Assembly: GCF_900187305.1 (NCBI RefSeq) | Contig: NZ_LT906434.1 | Coordinates: 2,356,001 to 2,420,000 of the forward strand | Direction: 5' to 3' | Source of the DNA: Neisseria zoodegmatis | Lineage (GTDB): Bacteria; Pseudomonadota; Gammaproteobacteria; Burkholderiales; Neisseriaceae | Length of the DNA stretch: 64,000 nt | In this document: piece by piece, positions 1-7,958 of the stretch | Layout: each line of letters starts with the position of its first letter | Position numbering within the stretch: position 1 is the stretch's first letter | Position numbers and translations under genes: made by a program | The notes under the pieces: model-generated | Databases searched by the model: none | What the model saw: only the letters and a program-made list of their open reading frames with translations | What the model was told of the DNA's origin: nothing

Positions 1-702
1 CGCAATCGCTCCGGCAAACACCGCCGCCGCCAAACCCGCCGTCTTGCCCTGCCCCTGCGGCAAAGGAAAAGGTGCGGGCGTATGCGGCAAAAACTTTCTG
101 CCGCGCGCGTATTGCCACAAACCGAAAGCCATACCCACCGCCGCCGCACCGAAGCCGTAGTGGAAGCCGATGTTGTTTTGCAGCAGGCCGGTAATCAGCG
201 GGCCTAAAAAACCGCCGATATTGATCGAAATATAAAAAATCGAGAATCCGGCATCACGCAGCGGGCGCAGTTCTTCACTTTCATAGAGAGAACCGACCAT
301 CGAACTGGCCGACGCTTTCACACCGCCGCTGCCCAATGCAATCATCACCAAGCCGCACAGCAAACCGGCAAAGCCCGGAATCACCGCCAAAGCGATATGG
401 CCGCCCATCACCAAAATGCCCGAATAAAACAGCGTTCTTTCCGCGCCCCACAAGCGGTCGGCCAGCCAGCCACCCAAAATCGTCGACAGATACACGCTGC
501 CGCCATACGCGCCGACAATGCCGCCGGCCACCGATTTATCCATACCCAAGCCGCCTTGAGTGGTTTGGTAATACAGATAAATCAGCAGGATGCCCTGCAT
601 TCCGTAAAACGAAAACCGCTCCCACAGTTCGATATGGAACAAGGTCGAAAGCTGCCACGGGTGGCCGAAGAATTTTTTATCTGCTGCAACCTGTTTTTTC
701 AT
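1..702 (-). CDS. POT/PTR2-family proton-coupled peptide transporter (C-terminus outside window)
   Basis: The first 234 codons are visible on the minus strand; the gene runs off the left edge. The start ATG at 702 follows a good ribosome site (GAGAGGAG). The N-terminal segment contains the POT signature ELWERFSFYGMQG (ExxERFxYYG type) directly before the first membrane helix, followed by several hydrophobic segments and an MFS-type GGxxADR-like loop (GGWLADRLWG). The family imports di- and tripeptides across the inner membrane with protons. It is preceded upstream by a DUS hairpin and a small repeat element, so it is probably transcribed alone. Substrate range cannot be read from this fragment. 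Confidence 0.88.
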   Translation of the reverse strand, partial: MKKQVAADKKFFGHPWQLSTLFHIELWERFSFYGMQGILLIYLYYQTTQGGLGMDKSVAGGIVGAYGGSVYLSTILGGWLADRLWGAERTLFYSGILVMGGHIALAVIPGFAGLLCGLVMIALGSGGVKASASSMVGSLYESEELRPLRDAGFSIFYISINIGGFLGPLITGLLQNNIGFHYGFGAAAVGMAFGLWQYARGRKFLPHTPAPFPLPQGQGKTAGLAAAVFAGAIA

Positions 703-904
703 GATTTTCTCCTCTCAAAACCATCATGCACGGCATATTCTTGGCAGAAACCGTTGGATACGGATATTTTTCTTTTTATATCATGCCCCCGTTTTAACAC
801 TTTCACCCACGGCCTGCAATACACAGCAGGCTGCGAACCGCCGTGCAGCAGCCCCAACCGTTTGCTTTTTAAATGTCCGCTTCAACGTGTGGATATATTT
901 AAAG

Positions 905-934
905 AGGCCGTCTGAAAATATTTTCAGACGGCCT
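905..934 (-). terminator. DUS inverted-repeat terminator
   Basis: Two head-to-head copies of AGGCCGTCTGAA separated by six bases form a perfect 30-bp palindrome with an A/T-rich centre. It lies downstream of the lipoprotein gene ending at 1140, but a 147-bp repeat element sits between the two, so that transcript must read through the element before reaching the hairpin. Confidence 0.7.
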
Positions 935-1081
935 GAGACCTTTGCAAAACCCTCAGATGCGGATTCAGTTCAAGGCGTAGCAGCACAGCGAGTGCAGACA
1001 TATCATATGTTAGATAGACAAACGAGCGAGCAGCGCGCAACGCAGAAATGCGCCGCAGATGGGGGGTTTTGCAAAGGTCTC
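935..1081. mobile_element. 147-bp MITE-like element, copy 1, with terminal inverted repeats
   Basis: The ends are inverted repeats: GAGACCTTTGCAAAACCC on the left and its complement GGGTTTTGCAAAGGTCTC on the right. The sequence GGCCT is repeated directly on both sides (930-934 and 1082-1086), as a 5-bp target duplication would be, and the left copy is the end of a DUS. There is no coding capacity. A related copy in opposite orientation lies at 12848-13124, also abutting a DUS hairpin and flanked by GGCCT. From memory the ends resemble IS5-group elements of Neisseria such as IS1106; that identification is not verified. Confidence 0.75.
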
Positions 1082-1139
1082 GGCCTTTCAGCTTAAATCT
1101 AACCCAAAGAGCTATTTATTTTCCGCAACACCAAACACA

Positions 1140-1823
1140 TCACCGTATTACCTTCAAGCCGCCACTTGCTTTAATGCCGAGCAAGGCCGCCGGATATACC
1201 GTTACCGCGCCCACTGCATCGGCAGCCACCGCCGCCGGTGTCAGCAACACTTTGCCGATGGTGCGCGCCACACCGCCGCGCGGGCGGCGCTCCAGCTTGA
1301 ACAACTCCACCGGCACTGCTTCCTCGAAGCGGTAATCCACGGCAACCTGCTTCGGGCTGCGGTAAAGATAACCTTGCACCACAAAACAACGCTCATACTC
1401 GCCCCCTTTGCGCTGATAAAACTCCAGCGCTTCCAGCTTGTCTTTCGCCGCTGCATCCGCCGGATACCGAAGGCAAAAATCGCTGCTGAATTCGTTGTCG
1501 TCCAAACCTCGCACCATCACGCGCAGGGCGGAAATTTCTTTGCCGTCGCTGTCAAACGTGTGAAAACGCGCAGGCAGGCCGGCGTTAAGCACCGCACGCA
1601 AATCTTCAGCTTTCGTGCCGGGAACCACATACCAGTATTGCTCGCCCATCATCGCCAAATCGCCCGGACTCAACTGCCCGCGCGCCGTCTCGTTCGCCAC
1701 GCCGAAAGCATGAATGCGGTCCGTGCCTACCGCCTGCTGAACCGCCTTGCTGTCATCGCCCCACAGCATGGCCGTGCAACCCGACAACCACAACGCCAAC
1801 CCTATTAACAACACTCGTTTCAT
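1140..1823 (-). CDS. Predicted lipoprotein of unknown function
   Basis: The product has 227 residues. The start ATG at 1823 is chosen because it follows a GAGTAGAGA ribosome site and opens directly on a lipoprotein signal MKRVLLIGLALWLSGC with lipobox LSGC; an earlier in-frame start would add eight residues before it. The mature part is soluble-looking, with two cysteines and a C-terminal Ala/Gly-rich hydrophobic stretch (about residues 190-215) that could insert in or lie on a membrane. I do not recognise a characterised family. It is a single-gene unit between trmJ and the peptide transporter, all on the minus strand. Confidence 0.75.
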   Translation of the reverse strand: MKRVLLIGLALWLSGCTAMLWGDDSKAVQQAVGTDRIHAFGVANETARGQLSPGDLAMMGEQYWYVVPGTKAEDLRAVLNAGLPARFHTFDSDGKEISALRVMVRGLDDNEFSSDFCLRYPADAAAKDKLEALEFYQRKGGEYERCFVVQGYLYRSPKQVAVDYRFEEAVPVELFKLERRPRGGVARTIGKVLLTPAAVAADAVGAVTVYPAALLGIKASGGLKVIR

Positions 1824-1938
1824 ATCTCTACTCCGATTGCAAAACATTTTGTAAACAGTGCTTCCCTACCGCCTTGCCCATGCACATCAGCAGCACAGCA
1901 AAGGCACGGATAAACCTACCTAATAATAAACATTGATA

Positions 1939-1973
1939 TTGAGGCCGTCTGAACACTTTTCAGACGGCCTCAA
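1939..1973 (-). terminator. DUS inverted-repeat terminator of trmJ
   Basis: An inverted DUS pair extended to TTGAGGCC...GGCCTCAA begins four bases after the trmJ stop codon, with a short ACTT-type loop. It is a strong hairpin in the usual Neisseria terminator position. Confidence 0.75.
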
Positions 1974-1976
1974 CGA

Positions 1977-2786
1977 TTAATCTTTCAAATTGCGTTTCAC
2001 GGTATTCAAAAAGCCGCGCAGGATATCGATGTCTTCGGTTTGCGTATCCGCCCGCATAAACAGATTCTGCATACGGCGCATCAGACGTTCGCTGTTGCGG
2101 CGGTTGAAAAAGCCGATGTCGTTCATCACGCTTTCCATATGGCCGACCATGCCGGCAATCTGTTCGTGGGTGGCCGGTCGGGTTTCCTGCTCTAAATGCG
2201 TCATCGGCATGTCGGTTTGGCTGAACAGCTCGTAACACACCACCTGCACGGCTTGCGCGAGGTTGAGCGAGAAATAGTCGGGGTTGCCGTTGATGGTCAT
2301 CAGGCGGTTGCAGTTTTGTACTTCTTCGATGCTCAGGCCGAAGGTTTCATTGCCGAACACCAGCGCAACCTGTCGGCCGTCTGAAGCGGCTTGCAGCAAT
2401 TCGGGCACGAGCTGGCGCGGTGTTTGCAGCGGCGCGGTCAGCTCGCGTTTGCGGCTGGTTAAGGCGCAGCTCAGGGTGGTGTGTGCCAACGCTTCGTCGA
2501 GCGTGGCCGCGATACGGGCGTTTTCCAACACGTCCGCCGCACCGGATGCCAGCACGAAGCTCTCTTCGGGCAGTTTGAAATCCTGCGGCTTGGCGGCATC
2601 GAACAGCGGCGGGTTTTCGGTCATCGGCGTGGCAATCAGCTGCGGCGCAACCAAAGTCAAACGGTGCAGCCCCATGGTTTTCATGGCACGGGCGGCGGAA
2701 CCGATATTGGCGGGGTGGCTGGTGCGGGCGAGCACGATATGGATATTGTCGAGATAAGCGGGAACGGCGGGCTTGGGATTCATCAT
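1977..2786 (-). CDS. trmJ: TrmJ-type tRNA (cytidine/uridine-2'-O-)-methyltransferase
   Basis: The 269-residue protein is a SPOUT-fold (SpoU/TrmH) methyltransferase. Characteristic motifs are visible: NIHIVLARTSHPANIGSAAR near residue 14 with the motif 1 Asn/Arg, ALVFGNETFGLS (about 137-149) in motif 2, and SLNLAQAVQVVCYEL (about 171-186) in motif 3 that forms the AdoMet knot. TrmJ methylates the ribose of position 32 in the anticodon loop of several tRNAs. The C-terminal helical extension after residue 190 is typical of TrmJ. Two adjacent ATGs (2786, 2783) are possible starts. The gene is divergent from suhB. Confidence 0.88.
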   Translation of the reverse strand: MMNPKPAVPAYLDNIHIVLARTSHPANIGSAARAMKTMGLHRLTLVAPQLIATPMTENPPLFDAAKPQDFKLPEESFVLASGAADVLENARIAATLDEALAHTTLSCALTSRKRELTAPLQTPRQLVPELLQAASDGRQVALVFGNETFGLSIEEVQNCNRLMTINGNPDYFSLNLAQAVQVVCYELFSQTDMPMTHLEQETRPATHEQIAGMVGHMESVMNDIGFFNRRNSERLMRRMQNLFMRADTQTEDIDILRGFLNTVKRNLKD

Positions 2787-2829
2787 GTTTTATTTTCGGA
2801 ACAGGGGTATAATGTGCGCCTGAATATTT

Positions 2830-2855
2830 TTCAGACGGCCTCAAGGCCGTCTGAA
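2830..2855. repeat. Inverted DUS pair in the trmJ-suhB divergent region
   Basis: Here the two DUS copies face tail to tail (TTCAGACGGCCT, two bases, AGGCCGTCTGAA), the opposite order to the usual terminator pairs. It lies between two divergent start codons, so it is in a promoter or leader region and is unlikely to be a transcript end. Confidence 0.8.
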
Positions 2856-2934
2856 TGCTCTTTAACAACATTGGAAACAGCGTAAACGCAGCGTTTTACG
2901 TTTTGCCTTATTGTACCCGATTAGAAAGAATGCC

Positions 2935-3723
2935 ATGAACCCGATTTTAAACACCGCCCTCAAAGCCGCGCGCAAAGCAGGCGATATGATGATCCGCGCG
3001 TCGCGCAATCTCGATGCCGTTAAAACCGACAGCAAAGCGTTTAACGATTTTGTTTCCGATGTTGACCGCACCGCCGAAGCCATTTTGGTCGACGCGCTCA
3101 AAGAAGCCTATCCCCATCACAAAATCACCGCCGAAGAAGGCGGATCGCAAGGCAAATCCACTGCCGAATACGAGTGGATTATCGACCCGCTCGACGGCAC
3201 CACCAACTACCTGCACGGCCATCCCCAATATGCCATCTCTATGGCTCTGCTGCACAAAGGCGTGTTGCAGGAAGCATTGGTATACGCGCCCGAACGCAAC
3301 GATTTATACATGGCTTCGCGCGGCAAAGGCGCATTGCTGAACGACCGCCGCATCCGCGTTTCTTCCCGCATCGAACTCAACCGCTGCTTAATCGGCACCG
3401 GCTTTCCGGTTGTCGACCAAAGCATGATGGACACCTATCTCGCCATTCTGAAAGACTTCTTAGCCAAAACCGCCGGCGGCCGCCGCGAAGGCTCCGCCGC
3501 GCTCGACCTGTGCGCCGTAGCCTGCGGACGCTTGGACGGCTTTTTCGAGTTCAACCTCAAACCGTGGGACATCGCCGCCGGTGCGTTGTTGGTACAGGAA
3601 GCAGGCGGCATCGTAACCGACATGCAGGGCAACGAAAGCTGGCTGGAAAGCGGCGACATCGTGGCCGGCAACCCGAAAGTGTTGGGCCAAATGCTGCAAA
3701 TCATCGCGCCGCATGTGAAATAA
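2935..3723 (+). CDS. suhB: Inositol-1-monophosphatase family protein SuhB
   Basis: The 262-residue protein matches the Mg-dependent FIG/inositol monophosphatase family. Motif 1 is WIIDPLDGTTNYLHG (residues 81-95, metal ligands D84 and D87), preceded by AEEGG with the metal-binding Glu at 67, and motif 2 is WDIAAGALLVQEAGG near the C-terminus. The start at 2935 is chosen over an ATG 24 bases upstream because the family begins at this point (MNPILNTALKAARKAG) and AGAAAGAA precedes it. SuhB hydrolyses inositol phosphates in vitro and in enterobacteria also acts as a Nus-type factor for rRNA transcription; which role matters here is unknown. A DUS hairpin follows the stop codon. Confidence 0.9.
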   Translation: MNPILNTALKAARKAGDMMIRASRNLDAVKTDSKAFNDFVSDVDRTAEAILVDALKEAYPHHKITAEEGGSQGKSTAEYEWIIDPLDGTTNYLHGHPQYAISMALLHKGVLQEALVYAPERNDLYMASRGKGALLNDRRIRVSSRIELNRCLIGTGFPVVDQSMMDTYLAILKDFLAKTAGGRREGSAALDLCAVACGRLDGFFEFNLKPWDIAAGALLVQEAGGIVTDMQGNESWLESGDIVAGNPKVLGQMLQIIAPHVK

Positions 3724-3737
3724 GGCAGCCCCGGATA

Positions 3738-3773
3738 TCAGGCCGTCTGAAAATATTGGTTCAGACGGCCTGA
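3738..3773 (+). terminator. DUS inverted-repeat terminator of suhB
   Basis: A head-to-head DUS pair with an 8-base loop lies 14 bases after the suhB stop codon; the arms extend to TCAGG...CCTGA. Confidence 0.75.
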
Positions 3774-3857
3774 AACATTCGGCAAGCAAAGCCCGCCAAA
3801 AACCGATAAACTAATGAATATCAAACACATAAAACAAACCATCCGAAGCCGACTGCC

Positions 3858-4697
3858 ATGAACCTCGTCCAACGCCTCGACCAAATCCTGCCGCAAACCC
3901 AATGCAGAGAATGCGGCTACCAAGGCTGCCTGCCCTATGCGGAAGCATTGGCCGACGGTTCAGCCAACATCAACCTGTGCGCACCCGGCGGCGAAACCGT
4001 GATGCTCGACATTTCCGCCCTGCTTGGCAAACCGCCCGCCGCACCGGCCAAAATCCAAGAAAAAGCACTCGCTTGGATAGACGAATCCGTGTGCATAGGC
4101 TGCACCGCCTGCATCCGCGCCTGCCCCGTCGACGCCATCATGGGCGCATCCAAACGCATGCACACCGTCATCAGCAGCGAATGCACCGGCTGCGGCCTCT
4201 GCGTCGCCCCCTGCCCCGTCGACTGCATCTACATGCAGCCCGTCGAAGCCGACCATCTGCCCCAAGCCCGTTTCCTGAGCAGCCACAGCGAAGCCCGCTT
4301 TGCCGCCGCCGAACACGCCCGCGAGCGTTACCATTGGCACGAAACCCGCAAAACACGCGACCAAGAAGAAAAACGCGCCTATCTCGCCGAACGTGAAGCC
4401 GCCGTCAAAAAAGCGCAGCAGCAAACCCAAGCCCCCGCCGCGGCCAAACCCTCCATCAACCCCGCCGACCTGATCGCCCAAGCCATGGCACGCGCCCAAG
4501 CACAACAAGCCCAGCGCGTCGTCCCCGCCAACCGCGAAGCCTACCAAGCCCAACAGCTTGCCGAAGCCCAAGAGCGCGCCACCTACCGCCGCGCACAAAG
4601 AGACCTACAATACGGCACCGAAGAAGAAAAAGCCGCCGCGTTGGCCTACTTGCGCAAATACAAAGCAGAACAAGAAGCAAAAGCCCAGAAAACCTAA
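3858..4697 (+). CDS. rsxB: RnfB/RsxB-like iron-sulfur electron transfer protein
   Basis: The 279-residue protein contains an N-terminal Fe-S domain (Cys 16, 19, 24 and 41, [15 protein letters not shown]) followed by two ferredoxin-type 4Fe-4S motifs, [12 protein letters not shown] (residues 79-90) and [12 protein letters not shown] (109-120). This is the RnfB/RsxB arrangement. Two departures stand out: there is no N-terminal membrane anchor, and residues 150-279 form a long Ala/Gln/Glu/Lys-rich, probably helical tail rather than extra ferredoxin domains. No other rnf/rsx genes are adjacent, so it may act as a soluble electron carrier rather than in a complete Rnf complex; that is inference. 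Confidence 0.82.
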   Translation: MNLVQRLDQILPQTQCRECGYQGCLPYAEALADGSANINLCAPGGETVMLDISALLGKPPAAPAKIQEKALAWIDESVCIGCTACIRACPVDAIMGASKRMHTVISSECTGCGLCVAPCPVDCIYMQPVEADHLPQARFLSSHSEARFAAAEHARERYHWHETRKTRDQEEKRAYLAEREAAVKKAQQQTQAPAAAKPSINPADLIAQAMARAQAQQAQRVVPANREAYQAQQLAEAQERATYRRAQRDLQYGTEEEKAAALAYLRKYKAEQEAKAQKT

Positions 4698-5009
4698 TGG
4701 TGCCGTTTGGCTAATTATTTCCGCACGCCGCAACTAAGCTTTTCAGACGGCCAAAAGCGTTTCCAACGCCAAAACTGCTAAGCCTTAAAATCTCTTGCAG
4801 TAAACACTCCATTTATATGGCAGACATTCACTACATAACTTGAAAAACAAACAGGCCGTCTGAAAAACATTTTCAGACGGCCTGTTGCCTTAAGGCCTTG
4901 CCAAATGCACCCGCTTTCAACATGCCGCTCTTGCTGCAACGGCAAGCCATAAAAAATCCTCGACCTCCAAAGAGATCAGGGATTTCTCTATTTATTTCAT
5001 CAATACAGC
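4698..5009. other. Intergenic region between convergent rsxB and slyD
   Basis: It contains one lone partial DUS near 4739 and one complete DUS hairpin (4851-4885). I see no open reading frame with convincing features and no RNA gene. Confidence 0.6.
4851..4885. terminator. DUS hairpin between convergent rsxB and slyD
   Basis: ACAGGCCGTCTGAAAA is mirrored by TTTTCAGACGGCCTGT across a short loop. It lies between two converging genes and could end transcripts from both sides. Confidence 0.7.
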
Positions 5010-5489
5010 TTAGTGATGATGGCCGTGTTCGCCATGCACATGGCCGTGTTCGATTTCTTCCTGTTCCGCATCGCGCACGCTTTCAACCGTGGCTTTGAAA
5101 CGGATTTTCATGCCGGCCAACGGGTGGTTGCCATCCACCACAGCTTTACCGTCGGCAACATCGGTTACACGGTAAACCCACACATCACCGGTTTCAGGAT
5201 CGTCGGCTTCAAACATCATGCCCACTTCCACGTCAACCGGGAAAACGCTCACATCTTCAATGCGCACCAGCTCCGGATCTTGTTCGCCGAAAGCATCATC
5301 GGGAGAAAGAACGACATCCACGACATCGCCCACTTCTTTACCGTGCAACGCTTCTTCAACCAAAGGGAAAATACCGTCGTAACCGCCGTGCAGATAAACA
5401 ATCGGCTGTTCGGTTTTATCAAGAAGTTGGTCGTTCGCATCAAACATTTCATAATGAAGCGAAACAACAGAATTTTTTTGGATGGCCAT
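5010..5489 (-). CDS. slyD: SlyD-like FKBP-type peptidyl-prolyl isomerase
   Basis: The 159-residue cytoplasmic protein begins with the FKBP/SlyD pattern VVSLHYEMFDANDQLLD, has the PLVEEALHGKEVGD segment, and an insert-in-flap region between about residues 70 and 130. The C-terminus is His-rich (HGHVHGEHGHHH), the metal-binding tail that in SlyD homologues binds nickel and zinc. Members of the family speed prolyl isomerisation, act as chaperones and store Ni. The long AT-rich region upstream probably contains its promoter, shared in space with that of the Ala-rich lipoprotein gene. Confidence 0.9.
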   Translation of the reverse strand: MAIQKNSVVSLHYEMFDANDQLLDKTEQPIVYLHGGYDGIFPLVEEALHGKEVGDVVDVVLSPDDAFGEQDPELVRIEDVSVFPVDVEVGMMFEADDPETGDVWVYRVTDVADGKAVVDGNHPLAGMKIRFKATVESVRDAEQEEIEHGHVHGEHGHHH

Positions 5490-5959
5490 GCCGTGAAGTC
5501 CTTGTAGTTTTAAAAATGTGAATGGATTTTAACACAGTAACGCCCATTCCGATTCAGCACAAGTAGGCTATTTTAAATAAAAAATCAATCAAACAACGCT
5601 TTTTATTCCATATACATGTTGCTTTTTTACTACTCAACAATAAAAATAGCAAAAAAATGCGTAATATCCCTGTAAATAATTTTTATTGTTATAAAACGGA
5701 TTAAAATTTTGAAATTTCAATGCAAAATTAAATTTTCTTACACAAATCAAGCAAAAAATTGCAACTGCGATTGAACTAATACGCACACTCAGATGACTAA
5801 GCATCCATATTCTTGCCGAACATTATAGCCGGTTACATTGCATTGGCTTTGAGGGTCGGGCATAATTGGCAAAATTCAGCAATGAATTTCTAAATCAAAA
5901 ATGGGCTTAAACCCATATTGAATGATTATTTTTTTAAGTCGATTTAAAAGGTATTTAAA
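5490..5959. other. AT-rich divergent intergenic region
   Basis: About 470 bases separate slyD and the Ala-rich lipoprotein gene, which are divergent. The sequence is markedly richer in A/T than its neighbours, lacks any DUS and has no credible reading frame. It contains a good sigma-70-type promoter for the rightward gene (5838-5866). Confidence 0.6.
5838..5866 (+). promoter_or_regulatory. Sigma-70-type promoter for the Ala-rich lipoprotein
   Basis: TTGCAT (5838-5843) and CATAAT (5861-5866) are spaced by exactly 17 bases. The predicted transcript start near 5873 would give an A/T-rich leader of roughly 87 bases before the ATG at 5960. Confidence 0.55.
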
Positions 5960-6265
5960 ATGAAAAAATCTCTGTTTGCCGCTGCTTTGATGTCTTTGTT
6001 CCTGGCTGCTTGCGGTGGTGCTAACGACAAAGCCCAAGACGCTGCTGCCAAAGCTTCTGAAGCTGTATCTGAAGCTGCAACTGCTGCTACCGAAGCTGCC
6101 TCTGAAGCCAAAGAAGCTGCTGTTGAAGCTGCTTCTGATGCTAAAGAAGCCGTTGCCGAAGGCGCTAAAGATGCTTCTCAAGCTGTTGCCGAAGCTGCTT
6201 CTGCTGCTCAAGCTGCTGACACTGCTTCTGCCGCTGCCTCAGCTGCTGATTCTGCTGCCAAATAA
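5960..6265 (+). CDS. Small Ala/Glu-rich coiled-coil lipoprotein
   Basis: The 101-residue product starts with a lipoprotein signal (MKKSLFAAALMSLFLAAC, lipobox LAAC, Cys18). Nearly all of the mature chain is built from Ala, Glu, Lys, Ser and Asp in short periodic units such as EAASEAKEAAVEAASDAKEA, predicting one long amphipathic helix. In layout it recalls Lpp-type or Ala-rich helical outer-membrane lipoproteins, but I do not recognise a named family and there is no C-terminal Lys-Arg pair as in Lpp, only a terminal Lys. Codons such as GCT and GAA are used heavily, unlike its GC-ending neighbours, as in highly expressed genes. It has its own promoter and a strong terminator. Confidence 0.85.
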   Translation: MKKSLFAAALMSLFLAACGGANDKAQDAAAKASEAVSEAATAATEAASEAKEAAVEAASDAKEAVAEGAKDASQAVAEAASAAQAADTASAAASAADSAAK

Positions 6266-6286
6266 TTCTATTTGCAGAATAGATAA

Positions 6287-6320
6287 CCAAAAGCAGGATA
6301 CATCCGTATCCTGCTTTTGG
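6287..6320 (+). terminator. Non-DUS rho-independent terminator
   Basis: CCAAAAGCAGGATAC pairs perfectly with GTATCCTGCTTTTGG (15 bp) around a 4-base loop, 21 bases after the Ala-rich lipoprotein stop codon, followed by CATTTTACT. It is one of the few terminators in the window not built from DUS. Confidence 0.8.
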
Positions 6321-6464
6321 CATTTTACTGTCTGTATTTACTGTTTTCCTTATCACGTCTCGTTGCTTTTTCTCAAAAACCAAATCGCTTCAGCTTCTTT
6401 ACTATCCTTACGATTCCTTTTAGCATAAACGTCTGACACTTTTTCAGACGGCCTCTTCCCCATC

Positions 6465-7838
6465 ATGACACCCCAAGCCATCAAACAAGCTCTTCTTTCC
6501 GTACTTTCTCCAGCCGAAATCGTGGAAGACGGCACGGCATTGCTCACCGATCAACGCCGCCGCTATACCGGCTCTGCCGATATTATCGTCCAGCCAGCCA
6601 GCGTCGCTTCGGTTCAGGCCGTGATGCGCTTTTGCTTCGAACACCGTATTCTCGTCACGCCACAAGGCGGGAATACGGGCTTGTGCGGTGCGGCTGTGTC
6701 TGACGGGGGCGTATTGCTGAATCTTTCCAAACTCAACCGCATCCGCCATATCGAGTTGGCCGACAATGCGATCACGGTAGATGCCGGTGCGGTTTTGCAG
6801 CATGTTCAAGAAGCGGCGGCGGCGGCGGGCAGATTGTTCCCCCTGAGCTTGGCCAGTGAAGGTTCTTGCCAGATCGGCGGCAACATCGCCTGCAATGCGG
6901 GCGGACTGAACGTTTTGCGCTACGGCACGATGCGCGATTTAGTATTGGGCTTGGAAGTGGTATTGCCCAACGGCGAGTTGGTATCGCATCTGTACCCTTT
7001 GCACAAAAACACCACCGGCTACGATTTGCGCCATTTGTTTATCGGCAGCGAAGGCACTTTGGGCATCATCACCGGCGCCACGCTCAAGCTGTTTGCGCAA
7101 GCTGAAACCGTCGAAACCGCTTGGGTGGGCGTGGAATCGATTGAACAGGCTGTGGCATTACTAACCGCCGTTCAAGGCAGATTTGCCGAACGCCTGTGCA
7201 GTTTTGAGTTGGTTAGCGGCTATGCTTTGAACTTATCTTCCGAGTTCAGCCGCCTCGGCAAGCCGGTTGAAGCTCCGTGGCATGTTTTGCTGGAACTCAC
7301 CGATTCCGTCCGCCACGACGGTTTGATTGATTTACTGGCAGAATTTCTGATGGAACAAGGCTTTGAAAACGCCGTGATTGCCCATTCGGAAAGCGAGCGC
7401 AACGAACTGTGGACGCTGCGTGAAAACATTTCCGCCTCCCAGCGCAACTTGGGCGCGAGCATCAAGCACGATATTGCGGTGCCGATTGCGCACGTTGCCG
7501 ATTTCGTATCGCGCTGCGGTCAAGCACTTCAGACGGCCTTTGCCGATATTCAAATTGTGGTGTTCGGGCATTTGGGCGACGGCAGCCTGCATTACAACAC
7601 CTTCCTGCCGCAAGTGTTGAGCAATGAAGTGTACGAATACGAAGATGCCGTAAACACCATCGTGTACGAAAACGTGCTGGCTTGCCACGGCACGATTGCG
7701 GCGGAGCACGGCATCGGACAAGTTAAAAACCATTGGCTGCCGAGCGTGCGCAGCAGCGCCGAAATCGCCCTGATGCGCGCCATCAAAGCCGAACTCGACC
7801 CTCACGGCATCATGAACCCCGGCAAGCTGCTGCCTTAG
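6465..7838 (+). CDS. FAD-binding 2-hydroxyacid dehydrogenase, GlcD/D2HGDH-like
   Basis: The 457-residue protein has a PCMH-type FAD-binding domain in its first half (VQPASVASVQAVMRFC, VTPQGGNTGLCGAA around 65-80, and GSCQIGGNIACNAGG around 137-151) and the matching C-terminal oxidase domain, with the metal/substrate motif GHLGDGSLHYN and the terminal EHGIGQVKNHWLP and DPHGIMNPGKLLP. This architecture covers glycolate oxidase GlcD, D-lactate dehydrogenase and D-2-hydroxyglutarate dehydrogenase. No glcE or glcF lies nearby, which favours a stand-alone dehydrogenase acting on a D-2-hydroxyacid, but the substrate cannot be assigned from sequence. A DUS lies 11 bases before the gene and another inside it. 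Confidence 0.85.
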   Translation: MTPQAIKQALLSVLSPAEIVEDGTALLTDQRRRYTGSADIIVQPASVASVQAVMRFCFEHRILVTPQGGNTGLCGAAVSDGGVLLNLSKLNRIRHIELADNAITVDAGAVLQHVQEAAAAAGRLFPLSLASEGSCQIGGNIACNAGGLNVLRYGTMRDLVLGLEVVLPNGELVSHLYPLHKNTTGYDLRHLFIGSEGTLGIITGATLKLFAQAETVETAWVGVESIEQAVALLTAVQGRFAERLCSFELVSGYALNLSSEFSRLGKPVEAPWHVLLELTDSVRHDGLIDLLAEFLMEQGFENAVIAHSESERNELWTLRENISASQRNLGASIKHDIAVPIAHVADFVSRCGQALQTAFADIQIVVFGHLGDGSLHYNTFLPQVLSNEVYEYEDAVNTIVYENVLACHGTIAAEHGIGQVKNHWLPSVRSSAEIALMRAIKAELDPHGIMNPGKLLP

Positions 7839-7958
7839 TTTCGCCCAAACCCTAACCAAACACTGATCCGCAACGATTGAAACCGACACGGCGGCTTACC
7901 TATCCTTCGCAAGAGGCCGTCTGAAAAACCGCATTCCGCCAACTTAAAGACTTTCACC

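Noticed and set aside
3960..4598. 212-codon frame on the minus strand across rsxB
   Set aside because: Gly/Ala-rich shadow of the Ala/Gln-rich tail and Fe-S motifs of the plus-strand gene.
6817..6830. GCG-repeat tract in the GlcD-like gene as a phase-variation site
   Set aside because: Triplet repeats do not shift the frame on slippage, and the tract simply encodes Ala residues.
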